DNA of 64,000 bases, from contig CAVWNS010000001.1 of the NCBI GenBank assembly GCA_963756495.1, forward strand, positions 248,001 through 312,000, in the 5' to 3' direction. Origin of the DNA: DATFDN01 sp963756495. Its GTDB lineage: Bacteria; Pseudomonadota; Alphaproteobacteria; Acetobacterales; Acetobacteraceae. The position numbers were made by a program, and so were the translations under genes. Shown in pieces: positions 9,906-20,978 of the stretch. How positions within the stretch are numbered: the first letter of the stretch is position 1; each line of letters begins with the position of its first letter. A model generated the notes under the pieces. It had not been told where the DNA came from. It made no database searches and worked only from the letters and a program-made list of their open reading frames with translations.

Positions 9906-9924
9906 CGACTTTCCGCTTTTTTGG
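9906..9924. repeat. Right copy of the 19-bp direct repeat
   Basis: Identical to the copy at 5890-5908 and located about 40 bp behind the aminotransferase stop. Together the copies frame a block of about 4.0 kb holding the solute-binding protein, PhnB-like and aminotransferase genes. Confidence 0.7.
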
Positions 9925-9987
9925 CGGTGGGAGGGGTTATATGGTCTCGACGCCTGAATTGTGGAGAGTCGGGCTAAGAGGCTGCCG

Positions 9988-10570
9988 TTACATCCGCTCC
10001 GCCGGCCCGCCTTCTCCGCGCGGCATCGCCCCTAGAGCGGCAAGCGTCGCCGGCACGCCGTCGGTCACCGTGAACAAGGCGCGCGAGTCCTCCAGGGCGA
10101 AGCCGCATTGGATCGCCGCCTCGATCGCGGCGACCAGCGGCGCGGTCGAGCCGGCGACATCGCACAGCAGGACCGGCTTGTCGTGCAATCGAAGCTGGCG
10201 CCAAGTGATGACCTCCATGGCCTCGTCCAGCGTGCCGAGGCCGCCGGGCAGCACGACGAAGGCATCGGACAACGCGTACATGCGCTGCTTGCGCGCGTGC
10301 ATGCTGTCCGTGACGATCAACTCGCTAAGGCCGCCATGCGCCACTTCCAGGCGGGTCAGGAATTCCGGGATCACGCCGATGGCCGTCCCGCCCGCTGCCA
10401 GGTACGGCGTCGGCGACCGCACCCATCAGTCCGACCCGACCGCCGCCAAAGACCAGCCGCATTCCCGCCTCGGCCAAGCCGCGACCAAGCGCGGCGGCGG
10501 CAGCCCGGAACTCTGACAAGCTCCCCGGTCGGGAGCCGCAGAAGACGGCGACGGAACGGATTGCGGCCAT
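9988..10570 (-). CDS. LOG-family (TIGR00730) nucleotide phosphoribohydrolase, one frameshift
   Basis: The first part, RSVAVFCGSRPGSLSEF and GMRLVFGGGRVGLMGAVADA, reads from ATG 10570 (AGGAAA upstream). Near 10410 the frame shifts and continues AAGGTAIGVIPEFLTRLEV, HARKQRMYALSDAFVVLPGG and GLGTLDEAMEVITW. The PGGxGTxxE signature defines the LOG family. Older databases call these lysine decarboxylases; characterised members release cytokinin bases or cleave AMP to adenine and ribose 5-phosphate. The total is about 194 residues, normal for the family. Confidence 0.85.
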
Positions 10571-10669
10571 GGATTTCCTGACGTTTCTGGAATTTGGTGG
10601 TGGCGCCCCTGCGCGCGGAATGCAAGGTTCTCCGGCGGATTCGCGATACGGGACAGGGAAACACGCGAG

Positions 10670-11121
10670 ATGACCAGAAAGCTTCTGCTCCTAGGGGTGG
10701 CATTGGCTTGTGCGACCGGGTTGGCTCGCGCAGCGGACGCGCCGAGCGGATTCGACATCATCGCCGCCCGCAAGGGCGGACAGGCACTCGTGGGCGGCAA
10801 TTTCACCGGCCTGCTGCAAGCCGCGAAGAACAAGGTGCCCGACGTGAAGCCCTTTGCCAGCGCCGCGCACGCACTGACCGAATGGGAGGCGGTGTTCGTG
10901 ACGATGTTCCCCCCGGGTCCGAGCACGGCGACAACACCAAGGCGCTGCCCGCCATCTGGACCGACCGGGCCACCTTCAACACCGACGCCCAGAACCTCGC
11001 CAATGCCGCCGCCAAGCTGGAACAGGTCGCCCACGCCGGCGATCAGGCCGCCTTCGCCCAGCAGGTGCAGGTCGTGGGCGAAGCCTGCGTGACTTGCCAT
11101 AAGCAGTTCCGGGCACGCTGA
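10670..11121 (+). CDS. Class II-like cytochrome c (c'-type), one frameshift
   Basis: A Sec signal peptide (MTRKLLLLGVALACATGLARA, cut before ADAPSG) is followed by FDIIAARKGGQALVGGNFTG. The frame breaks in a C6 run near 10914 and resumes with NTKALPAIWTDRATFNTDAQ, ending in CVTCHKQFRAR. The C-terminal CXXCH haem site after a four-helix body is the layout of cytochrome c'. It is about 150 residues, secreted to the periplasm, with a role in electron transfer or NO/O2 binding (family knowledge). It is divergent from the LOG gene with about 100 bp between starts. Confidence 0.82.
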
Positions 11122-11181
11122 CCCGCGCGCACGCGCCTCGCCCGCCCAGGGCCGGTGCGGCGGGACGATGCGGCGCGTGCG

Positions 11182-11452
11182 CTACATCCCCAGGGCGCGA
11201 CGATAGACGTCGAGCAGTGTTTCCTGCTCCTCCACCTCGGCGGGCTTCCTGCTTGCGGATGCGGATCAGCTGGCGCAGCACCTTCACGTCGAAGCCGGCC
11301 GACTTCGCCTCGTCGTAGATATCCTTGATGTCGCCGGCGAGCGCCTTGCGCTCCTCCTCCAGACGCTCGATGCGATCAACCAGCGAACGCAGACGATCGG
11401 CGGCGATGCCGCCGGTCTCGGTCCCGGTGCTGCCGACTGCGTCCAACGCCAT
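11182..11452 (-). CDS. gapR: GapR-family DUF2312 DNA-binding protein, one frameshift
   Basis: From ATG 11452 the product reads MALDAVGSTGTETGGIAAD, then RLRSLVDRIERLEEERKALA and DIKDIYDEAKSAGFDVKVLR, the strongly conserved DUF2312 core with its coiled coil. After QLIRIRKQ one base is out of register; in the next frame the tail reads AEVEEQETLLDVYRRALGM and stops at 11182, which is the normal family C-terminus. GapR of Caulobacter binds overtwisted DNA ahead of polymerases and is confined to alphaproteobacteria. The span of 271 bp is one base more than a multiple of three, as expected for one inserted base. Confidence 0.87.
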
Positions 11453-11518
11453 CCATCGTCTCCGTGCGAGAAGGGCCGGTGTGGATAGCGGGGCGCGTAT
11501 CAGTCCGGTCAACGACGA

Positions 11519-11831
11519 TCAGTGCCCCGGATTAGTCTTCGCGAATGCCGCGCTCTGTTCCGCCGTCGCCGGCGCCTGGTGTTTCGCCTGCCACTCCTTG
11601 TATGGCATTCCGTAGACGATCTCGCGCGCATCCGGGTCGGCGAGCGCGACGCCCTTCTGCTCGGCCGCCTCGCGATACCAGCGGCTCAGGCAGTTCCGGC
11701 AGAACCCGGCGAGGTTCATCAGGTCGATATTCTGCACGTCGGTCCGCTCGCGCAGATGCTCGACGAGCCGGCGGAACGCGGCGGCCTCTAGCTCGGTGCG
11801 GGTGGCTTCATCGATGCTCGGGTGCGGGCAT
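11519..11831 (-). CDS. DUF1244 domain protein, start region frameshifted
   Basis: The conserved block VQNIDLMNLAGFCRNCLSRW followed by MPYKEWQAKHQ identifies the DUF1244 family of short alphaproteobacterial proteins of unknown function. Reading upstream of GTG 11737, the frame stays coding (SIDEATRTELEAAAFRRLVE) up to an in-frame TAG near 11836, with no ATG in that frame. The likely ATG at 11831 is one base out of register (MPAPE), so an indel near 11820 is probable. The CRNC pair may bind metal (inference). It lies 66 bp downstream of gapR's start on the same strand. Confidence 0.8.
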
Positions 11832-11922
11832 CGCTAGTCCTCCTGTCCTCGTCTCGCCCGCAAGATGGCGCGCCACCCCCGGCTTCGCCATACTCCGGGT
11901 CGCGGCGACGGGGGATGCGGGC

Positions 11923-13201
11923 ATGGACTGGGACGACGCGCGGGCGCGGGCGGCCCTGAGGGCGATCTTCGACGCGGCCGTGGCCGCCGCCGATCCGCGC
12001 CGGATGCTCGCCGCGCATCTGCCGGCCAAGCCGCGCGGGCCGCTGCGTCGTGGTGGGCGGCGGCAAGTCGGCGGCGCTGATGGCGGCGGCGCTGGAGGCA
12101 GGCGTGGCCCGACGTCGCCCTGGAGGGCACCGTGGTCACCCGCTACGGCCACGCCGTCCCCACCGCGCGGATCGAGGTGATCGAGGCCGCGCATCCCGTG
12201 CCGGACGCCAACAGCGAGCGCGGCGCGCGGCGCCTGCTGGAGCGGGTGCGCGGACTGGGCCCGGACGACCTGGTTCTGGCGCTGATGTCGGGCGGCGGAT
12301 CGGCGCTGCTGGCGCTGGGTGCGCCCGGCCTGACGCTCGCCGACAAGCAGGCGGTGAACCGCGCCCTGCTCGCCTCCGGCGCGACGATCGGGGAGATGAA
12401 CGCCGTCCGCAAGCACCTGTCCGCCATCAAGGGCGGGCGCCTCGCCGCAGCGGCCGGCCCCGGCACGGGTGGTGACGCTCGCCATCAGCGACGTGCCGGG
12501 CGACGATCCGGCGGTGATCGCCTCGGGTCCGACGGTTCCCGATCCGACCACGTTCGCCGAGGCGCGCGCGCTGCTCGCCCGCTACCGGATCACCCCGCCC
12601 CCATCCGTCGCGGCGCATCTCGCCGCCGGCGCGGCGGAGACGCCCAAGCCCGGCAGCCTGCCGCACGCCACCTTCCGCCTGATCGCCGCCCCGATGATGG
12701 CGCTGCCCGCGCCGCCGAGATGGCGCACGACCTGGGCCTCGCGCCCCTGGTTCTGGGCGACGCGCTGGAGGGCGAGGCGCGCGAGGCCGGCACGATGATG
12801 GCGGGCATCGCCCGCGCGGTGCGCGCGCACGCCGTCCCCCTGCCCGCTCCCGCCGTGCTGCTCTCGGGCGGGGAGACGACGGTGACGATCGGCACCGGTC
12901 GCCGCCGGTCGCGGAGGCCGCAACACGGAGTTCCTGCTCGGCTTGGCGGTGGCGTTGCAGGCCACGCCCGGCATCTGGGCCGTCGCCGGCGACACCGACG
13001 GGATCGACGGAACCGAGGATGCGGCGGGCGCGATCGTCGCGCCGGACACGCTGGCCCGCGCCCGGCAGGCCGGCATCGATGCCCGCGCGAGTGCTGGATG
13101 CGCATGACAGCTACACGCTGTTCGCCGCGCTCGGGGACCTGGTCCGCACCGGTCCGACGCTGACGAACGTGAATGACGTCCGCGCCGTCCTGATCGCCTG
13201 A
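11923..13201 (+). pseudogene. Glycerate 2-kinase (GckA/TtuD, DUF4147-MOFRL), broken by about six indels
   Basis: Pieces of one protein appear in successive frames. They are MDWDDARARAALRAIFDAAV; VGGGKSAALMAAALEAG; YGHAVPTARIEVIEAAHPVP; LVLALMSGGGSALLALG; MNAVRKHLSAIKGGRLA; VTLAISDVPGDDPAVIASGP; VLLSGGETTVTIGTG; RNTEFLLGLAVALQATPG; AVAGDTDGIDGTEDAAGA; and LTNVNDVRAVLIA at the stop. The order and motifs are those of the DUF4147 plus MOFRL glycerate kinase, which makes 2-phosphoglycerate from D-glycerate. Every key motif survives, so I suspect an error-prone consensus, although true decay cannot be excluded. The stop abuts the ribosome site of pyruvate kinase, the usual ttuD-ttuE pairing. Confidence 0.85.
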
Positions 13202-13212
13202 AGGAGTCCGTC

Positions 13213-14649
13213 ATGGCCGTCCGCACCAAGGATCCGGCGCCGCCGCCGGACGAAGATCATCGCCACGCTCGGCCCGGCGTCTTCCTCGCCGGAGATGCTG
13301 ACCCGGCTGTTCCAGGCCGGGCGCCGACGTGTTCCGGCTGAACTTCAGCCACGGCACGCACGAGGATCACGCCGCGCGCTTCGCCATGATCCGCGCGCTG
13401 GAGGACCGATTCGACCGGCCGATCGGTATCCTGGCCGACGTGCAGGGCCCGAAGCTGCGGGTCGGTCGCTTCGGCGGCGGGCGCGCCCATCTGCAGACCG
13501 GCCAGGGTTTCCGGCTCGACCTCAATCCCGACGCCGGGCAACGCCAACCGGGTCAATCTGCCGCATCCGGAAATCATCGCCGCCGCCCGCGTTGGCGCCA
13601 GCCTGTTGCTCGACGACGGCAAGCTCCGCCTGCGCGTGGCGCGCAAGCGCGAGGACGCGCTGGAGACGGAGGTCGTGGTCGGCGGCCCGCTGTCGGACCG
13701 CAAGGGCGTGAACGTGCCCGACATCGTGCTGCCGATCCCGGCGCTGACCGAGAAGGATCGCGCCGATCTGGCCTTCGCCCTCGATCACGGGGCGAGCTGC
13801 ATCGGCCTGTCCTTCGTGCAGCGGCCCGAGGACGTGGTCGAGGCCAAGCGCCTGGTCGATGGCCGCGCCTGGGTGATGACCAAGCTCGAGAAGCCGCAGG
13901 CGCTGGAGAACCTTGACGAAATCGTGCGCCTGTCGGACGCGGTGATGGTGGCGCGCGGCGATCTTGGCGTGGAGCTGCCGCCCGAGGAGGTGCCGCTCGC
14001 GCAGAAGCGCATCGTGCGCGCCGCGCGCATGATGGGTCGGCCGGTGGTGGTCGCGACGCAGATGCTGGAGAGCATGATCTCCGCCCCCGCGCCTACTCGC
14101 GCGGAGGCGTCCGACGTCGCCACCGCCGTGTTCGACGGCGCGGATGCGGTGATGCTGTCGGCCGAGACGGCAGCGGGACAATATCCGTACGAAGCGGTGA
14201 ACATCATGGACCGCATCATCGCCCGCGTGGAGCAGGACCAGGGCTGGCGTGCGATGTGCGATGCGAGCCGCCCGGAGCCCGAGCACAGCGCGGCGGACGC
14301 GATCGCCGCCGCCGCGCGGCAGGTCTGCCATACGATCGGCGCCGCCGCGATCGTCGCCTACACGGCTTCCGGCGCCACCGCTCTGCGTGTCGCGCGCGAA
14401 AGGCCCGATGCGCCCATCATGGGCTTTACACCGCATATCGAGACGGCGCGTCGCCTAGCGGTCGTCTGGGGCGTCCACGCCGTCATCAGCCCCGACGTCC
14501 ACTCGCTGACCGAGGCCGTCACCCGCGCCGTCCGCACCGCGCTCGCCGAGGGCCTGGCCGAACGCGGCGCCGAGATCGTGGTCGCCGCCGGCGTTCCGTT
14601 CGGCCACTCCGGCAGCACGAACACCCTGCGCGTGGCGCAGGTCCGGTAG
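13213..14649 (+). CDS. pyk: Pyruvate kinase, N-terminal half frameshifted
   Basis: AAGGAG precedes ATG 13213. After MAVRTKDPAP the frame changes into RTKIIATLGPASSSPEML, then DVFRLNFSHGTHEDHAARFA and GILADVQGPKLRVGRF. After another shift near 13540 it runs clean from ASLLLDDGKLRLRVARK through GVNVPDIVLPIPALTEKD, WVMTKLEKPQALENLDEI, VMVARGDLGVELPPEEVPLA and PVVVATQMLESMI to the stop. These are the substrate, metal and K+ site motifs of pyruvate kinase (about 478 residues). It sits directly behind glycerate 2-kinase, so glycerate carbon could pass through 2-phosphoglycerate and PEP to pyruvate (inference from family knowledge). Confidence 0.9.
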
Positions 14650-14659
14650 CGACGCCTCC

Positions 14660-15617
14660 TCAACCCCGGCTGCACGAAGCTCCGCCAAGGACGCAGAAGC
14701 TGGCGCAGTAACGGATGGTTCAATGCCACCGGCCGCGCCGCCTCGGCCAGGGTCTCGCCGAGTTCGAACCGCCGGTCCTCGGCAAGCAGCGTGCAGGCCA
14801 GCACGGACGGGGCTGCCGCATCCTTGCGCTTCACCACCATGCGCGCCGAGGCGCACATCACGTCGCCGGGCGATTTGCGCAGGATGCTCCAGCAGGACGT
14901 GGTGATCTCCGGCACGTCGCGTGACGGGTCCATCTCGGGGAACAAGGTCAGCCGCACCGGGTCGTGCGCGTCCACCGGGACACCCAGCTCGGCGAACAGC
15001 CGCGCATAGCCCGCGCGCAGCGTGGCCTCGTCCTCGCCCGACAGGCGACGCCCGGCGATATCCACCGGGAAGCCGTTGCGGACCAGCCAGACCAGTCCGT
15101 CGATTGCCGGCGCCCAGCTCCGCCGACCCCGCTCGGCCTCGTGCACGGCCGGCCCGTAATGGTCGATCGAGACCCGCAGCGTCAACCGGTCGCCATGTGC
15201 CGCAAGCAGCGCGAGCAGGGCATGGCGCTGCTTGCGCATCGGCGCCATCGCGTTAGTCAGCACCAGCGCCCGCAGCCCGCGCGCCAGCACATCATCGAGC
15301 ATTCCGATGAGGTCGGGATTCATGAACGGCTCGCCGCCGGTGAACCCGACCAGGCGCACCGGCAGCGCGTCGCGCGCGATCTCGTCCAGGTAGGATCGCA
15401 ACTCGGCGCGACTGAAATAGTCCAGCCGATCGTTGCGCGGCGAGGATTCGATGTAGCAGTTGCGGCAGGTCAGGTTGCACAGCGTGCCGGTGTTGACCCA
15501 TAGCGTCTCGAGCGCGCGCAGCCCGACGACGGCGCGCGGCTCGCCCTTGGCCGTGACCGCCGGATCGCGGAACTTGCGCGGGTCGAGCCCGGACGGAACC
15601 GGGAGGGCATTGTCCAT
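14660..15617 (-). CDS. Radical SAM protein with extra C-terminal cysteines, one frameshift
   Basis: From ATG 15617 the product contains LWVNTGTLCNLTCRNCYIES, the CX3CX2C iron-sulfur site of radical SAM enzymes, then LVGFTGGEPFMNPDLIGML (the GGE motif). The listed frame runs on past 14712 into antisense of pyruvate kinase. Allowing one indel there, the protein instead ends in YCASFCVLGGASCSRG and stops at 14660, leaving 10 bp to the convergent pyk stop. The C-terminal Cys-X3-Cys-X6-Cys suggests an auxiliary cluster. The start shares one base with the enoyl-CoA hydratase stop, so translation is probably coupled. The reaction is unknown. Confidence 0.8.
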
Positions 15618-16419
15618 CAGCGTCCCCGGAACTCCGGCTGGCGCTTTTCGATGAAGGATTGCGTCGCCTCGCGGTAGTCCTCGCTCTCGGCGGCCAGCCG
15701 CTGTGCCTCGGCAATCTGTGCGGCGCGCTCGATCACCGCGCCACGCGCGATCGCCTCCGCGGTAAGCTTCGCCCCGCGCTGCGACAATGGCGCCCGTGCC
15801 GCCAGCTCGCGTGCCAGGGCGCGCGCGCCCTCCAGCGCGCCTGCCTCGCTGACCTCGTCCAGCAGCCCCATCGCGCGGCAGTCCTGCCACCGGGAACACG
15901 CGACCGGAGAACAGCACGAGCTTGGCGCGCGACAGCCCGACGGCGCGCATCAGGTTCTCGGTGTCGAGCACGCTGTAGACGATGCCCCGCTTGGCGGCGG
16001 GAATGCCCATCTGCGTCGTCGCGTCGCCCACCCGGATGTCGCACGCCAGCGCCAGTCCGCAGCCACCGCCGACGCAATAGCCGTGCGCGGCCGCGATGGT
16101 GGGCTGCGGCAGGTCGCGGATCGCCAATGTCGCGGTCCGTCCCGCATCGCCATAGGCCTTCGATCCCTCGGAACTGGCGCGCATCTCGCGGAAATTCCGA
16201 GATGTCCGCGCCCGCCGAGAAATGGCCCGCCGCGCCGGTGAGGATCACCACCCGCACATCCGCCCGCTCGCGGAACGCGGTGAAAACCTCGCCCAGCCGG
16301 CGCCACATCGCAAAGGAGACGGCATTGCGCTTGGCGGGCTTGGTGAGCGCGACGGTGACAATGCCCGCCTCGTCCTGGGTCACCAGGACGTCGTCGGTCT
16401 CGGCCATGTTCTCGGCCAT
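15617..16419 (-). CDS. Enoyl-CoA hydratase/isomerase family protein, two frameshifts
   Basis: The product starts MAENMAETDDVLVTQDEAGI or at the second Met (16407), then VALTKPAKRNAVSFAMWRRL and GAAGHFSAGADISEF (the oxyanion-hole motif). It shifts near 16190 to AAAHGYCVGGGCGLALACDI, the second oxyanion motif, then near 15885 to MGLLDEVSEAGALEGARALA and on to RQPEFRGR. The crotonase fold is complete at about 267 residues. These enzymes hydrate or isomerise enoyl-CoA thioesters; the substrate is unknown. It lies upstream of, and touches, the radical SAM gene, and is divergent from a CoA-transferase gene. Confidence 0.83.
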
Positions 16420-16501
16420 GTTCCCTGCCTTTGATTTTGGCGCGCGACAATGCCATCACCCCAAGGCAACGCCAAGGCAGTGCCGCCCCAGGAGGATTCG
16501 T

Positions 16502-17632
16502 ATGCCCGGCTCGCTCGACGGACTTCGCGTACTGGATCTCACCAGCAATCTCTCCGGCCCGTATTGCTGCATGATGCTCGCCGACCACGGCGCGGACGTG
16601 GTCAAGATCGAGCCGCCGAAGGGCGACGCGGCACGTAACATGCCGCCCTTCGTCAACGGCGAGAGCGCGCCGTTCATGACCTGGAACCGCAACAAGCGGT
16701 CCGTCGTGATGGACCTGAAGGCCGAGCGCGGGGCGTTCCTGGCGCTGGCCGATACCGCCGACGTGGTGGTGGAGAACTACCGTCCCGGCGTGCTGGATCG
16801 GCTCGGCATCGGATGGGAGGTGCTGCATGCGCGCAATCCGCGCGTGATCCTCGGCTCGATCTCGGGCTTCGGGCAGACCGGGCCGTATGCGCCGCGCGGC
16901 GGCTTCGATCTCGTCAGCCAGGCAATGTCAGGACTGATGAGCATCAACGGCCCGGAGGACGGGCCGCCGTTCCGGCTGCCTATCGCCATCTCGGACGTCG
17001 CGGCCGGCATGTTCCTGGCGTTCGGCATCCTGGCGGCCATCGAGGCGCGCCATCGCACGGGTCGCGGGCAGCGCGTGGAGACCTCGCTGCTGGAGGCTGC
17101 GGCGTCGTTCTGCGTCTACGAGGCCGCGCACTACTTCGCCACCGGCACCCGTCCGCCGCGCATCGGCCAGCGGCACCGGGGCAGCGCGCCCTATCAGGTG
17201 TTCGAGACCGCCGACCGCTGGATCACCATCGGCGCCAGCCAGCAGCCCTTCTTCGAGGCGCTGTGCGGCATTCTCGATGTGCCCGAGCTGATCGCCGATT
17301 CGCGCTTCCGGACGGTGGCCGAGCGGGTGCGCCATAACCGCGAACTCGCCGGCCTGCTGCAAGGCCGGTTGCGTGCCCAGCCGGCCGCGCATTGGCTGGA
17401 CGCACTGGAGGCGGCCGGCATTCCCGCCGGGCCGGTGCTGCATTTCGACGAGCTGTTCACCGACCCGCATTTCCTGGCTCGCGACATGGTGGCCGAGACC
17501 GAACACCCGGAGACCGGCCGCTTCCGCACGCTCGGCGTGCCGGTCAAGCTCTCCGAGACGCCGGGCGCGGTCCGGCGCGCGGCACCGAAACTCGGAGAGC
17601 ACACGCGAGAGATTGGCCAGGATGGTTCGTGA
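16502..17632 (+). CDS. CaiB/BaiF (class III) CoA-transferase
   Basis: 376 residues from ATG 16502 behind AGGAGG. Motifs include LRVLDLTSNLSGPYCCMMLA, DHGADVVKIEPPKGDAAR, WNRNKRSVVMDLKAERG, VVVENYRPGVLDRLGIGW and VILGSISGFGQTGPYAPRGG. The Asp of GFDLVSQAMSGLM is at the position of the family's catalytic aspartate. These enzymes move CoA between carboxylic acids such as formyl/oxalyl, carnitine or mesaconyl substrates. The frame is intact. Together with the divergent enoyl-CoA hydratase it suggests catabolism of a CoA-activated acid (inference). Confidence 0.9.
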   Translation: MPGSLDGLRVLDLTSNLSGPYCCMMLADHGADVVKIEPPKGDAARNMPPFVNGESAPFMTWNRNKRSVVMDLKAERGAFLALADTADVVVENYRPGVLDRLGIGWEVLHARNPRVILGSISGFGQTGPYAPRGGFDLVSQAMSGLMSINGPEDGPPFRLPIAISDVAAGMFLAFGILAAIEARHRTGRGQRVETSLLEAAASFCVYEAAHYFATGTRPPRIGQRHRGSAPYQVFETADRWITIGASQQPFFEALCGILDVPELIADSRFRTVAERVRHNRELAGLLQGRLRAQPAAHWLDALEAAGIPAGPVLHFDELFTDPHFLARDMVAETEHPETGRFRTLGVPVKLSETPGAVRRAAPKLGEHTREIGQDGS

Positions 17633-17638
17633 GGATAT

Positions 17639-19159
<1,521 letters not shown>

Positions 19160-19218
19160 CGTCGCCCAGTCTGACCTGCTCCGGCGCGCGACGCCAGACC
19201 CGGGCTACAGACCCGGGC

Positions 19219-19386
19219 TCAGCCGGGCGGTCCTGGCGGAGATCCAGGTCTGTTGAAGCGCGGGCTCTCCATGAGGTCGATGACCACGGCGACCGCCGTC
19301 TGCCGATCGAAGCCGACCTTGCGCGCCTCGTCGAGCAGCGCCTCCAGGCGCGGCAGCATCCAATCACGCAGCGGCGTCTCCGACAT
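19219..19386 (-). CDS. Small conserved-looking protein, 55 residues
   Basis: It starts MSETPLRDWMLPRLEALLDE from ATG 19386 and continues ARKVGFDRQTAVAVVIDLME, ending in a Pro/Gly-rich tail. The first 40 residues are predicted amphipathic helix. No motif is recognised. It precedes the MFS exporter on the same strand. The frame remains open further upstream to 19548, but that part runs into the divergent MmgE/PrpD gene. Confidence 0.55.
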   Translation of the reverse strand: MSETPLRDWMLPRLEALLDEARKVGFDRQTAVAVVIDLMESPRFNRPGSPPGPPG

Positions 19387-19514
19387 GGACGTTCGCCCTC
19401 CGTGGCGGAAACGCCCGACAGCGGCGTTCGTCACACGGCGACGTCGACCCATGCCCCCGGCTTGGCCGGACCGATCCTTTGCGCCAGAGTGCGGGCCCCA
19501 GTCAGGAGGGACCG

Positions 19515-20919
19515 ATGGGCAAGGGCGTGACGGCCGAGCTTTCCGCATTCAGCGCCGGCATCCAGCTTGATCGGTTGCCGCGCGACGTCGTCGCCCGCGC
19601 TCGCTTCCTGGTGCTCGATCTGGTCGGCAACATCGTGCGTGCCCGCCACGACGCGGAGAGCACGACGGCGTTCCTCGCCGCGGCCCGCGCCATGGGCATG
19701 GTGGGCGGCAGCGCCGGCGTGTTCGGCGATACCGCGCGCTACACCCCGGCCGGTGCCGCGTTCCTGAACGGCGCATTGGCGCACTCGCTCGATTTCGACG
19801 ACACCCATGCCGCCGGCAGCCTCCATCCGGGTGCCCCGGTGATCCCGGCCGCCCTCGCCGCCGGGGAGATGGCCGGCGCATCCGGTGCCGACGTGCTCGC
19901 CGCCATCGTCGCGGGCTACGAGGTGACGTGCCGGGTGGCGCTCGCCCTCCCGGCGGCCGCGCATTACGATCGCGGCTTCCATCCCACCGGGACCTGCGGC
20001 GCCTTCGGGGCCGCCGCCGCCGCCGCGCGGGTGTTCGGCCTGGATGCCACCGGCGTGGCCGGGGCGATGGGCACCGTCCTCAGCCAGTGCGCGGGCAGCC
20101 TCCAGTTCCTGGTCAATGGCGCGTGGACGAAGCGCTTCCAGGTCGGCTGGGCGGCGATGAACGGTCTGATGGCCGCCACCCTGGTGCGCGAGGGCTTCAA
20201 GGGCGCGGAGGAGGCGCTGGAGGGTCGGCATGGCTTCATGCGCGCCTACGCGCCCGACCCGACGCCCGAGCGCGCGCTGCTCCACCTGGGCCGGGATTTC
20301 GAGTTGATGGCGACCGCCGTGAAGCCTTACCCGTCCTGCCGCTATGGCCATGCCGGCATCGACGCGGCGCTGGCCCTGCGCGCCGAGCATGGGCTGCGGG
20401 CAGAGGCGATCGAGCGCGGTCACCCTCGGCCTGCCCAAGTCCGGCATGCTGCTGATCGGAGCGCCCGCCGACAAGAAGGCCGACCCGCTCAACGTGGTGG
20501 ACGGGCAGTTCAGCGGCCCGTTCGTCATCGCCTGCGCGCTGGCGAAAGGCCACATGGGCTGGGACAGCTACGCCCTGCTCCATGATCCCATGGTGCGCCG
20601 CCTGCTGCCGCGGATCGACTGCGAGCTGGACCCGGAGATCGAGGCGGAGTTCCCCGCCAACATGTCGGGCAAGGTGACGGTGCGCGCACGCGGCCAGACA
20701 TTCATGCGCACGGTGGTCGTGCCCAAGGGCGAGCCGTCGAATTTCCTCAGCGAGGACGAGCTGCGCGCCAAGTTCGCGGGATTGGCTGACGCGGTGCTCG
20801 GCGTCGAGCGCGCGGCACGGCTGGCCGACGCGGTGCTGGAGATCGATCACACCAGCGACATCGCCGCGCTGATGCGGCTTGCCGCGCCGATCACGCCGGC
20901 GCGTCTGGCCGGCGAATAG
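19515..20919 (+). CDS. MmgE/PrpD family protein, one frameshift
   Basis: The product starts MGKGVTAELSAFSAGIQLDR behind CAGGAGGG. It contains RARFLVLDLVGNIVRARHDA, NGALAHSLDFDDTHAAGSLH (the conserved acidic block), YDRGFHPTGTCGAFGAAAAA and AVKPYPSCRYGHAGIDAALA. The frame shifts near 20405 and resumes with VTLGLPKSGMLLIGAPADKK to the end (about 468 residues). The family covers 2-methylcitrate dehydratase, cis-aconitate decarboxylase and many uncharacterised dehydratases of tricarboxylates. No prp genes are adjacent; the neighbour is an Ldh-family dehydrogenase, so a different hydroxyacid substrate is likely (inference). Confidence 0.87.
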
Positions 20920-20978
20920 CGTCGGCGGTCGAACCTCTGAGACGGACACCGCGCCCCATCAGCCAGTAGGACACGCCA

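Noticed and set aside
14358..16184. 608-codon minus-strand open frame seemingly fusing hydratase and radical SAM
   Set aside because: Indels join the middle of the hydratase to the radical SAM frame. True stop and start meet at 15617, and the last 100 codons are antisense to pyruvate kinase.
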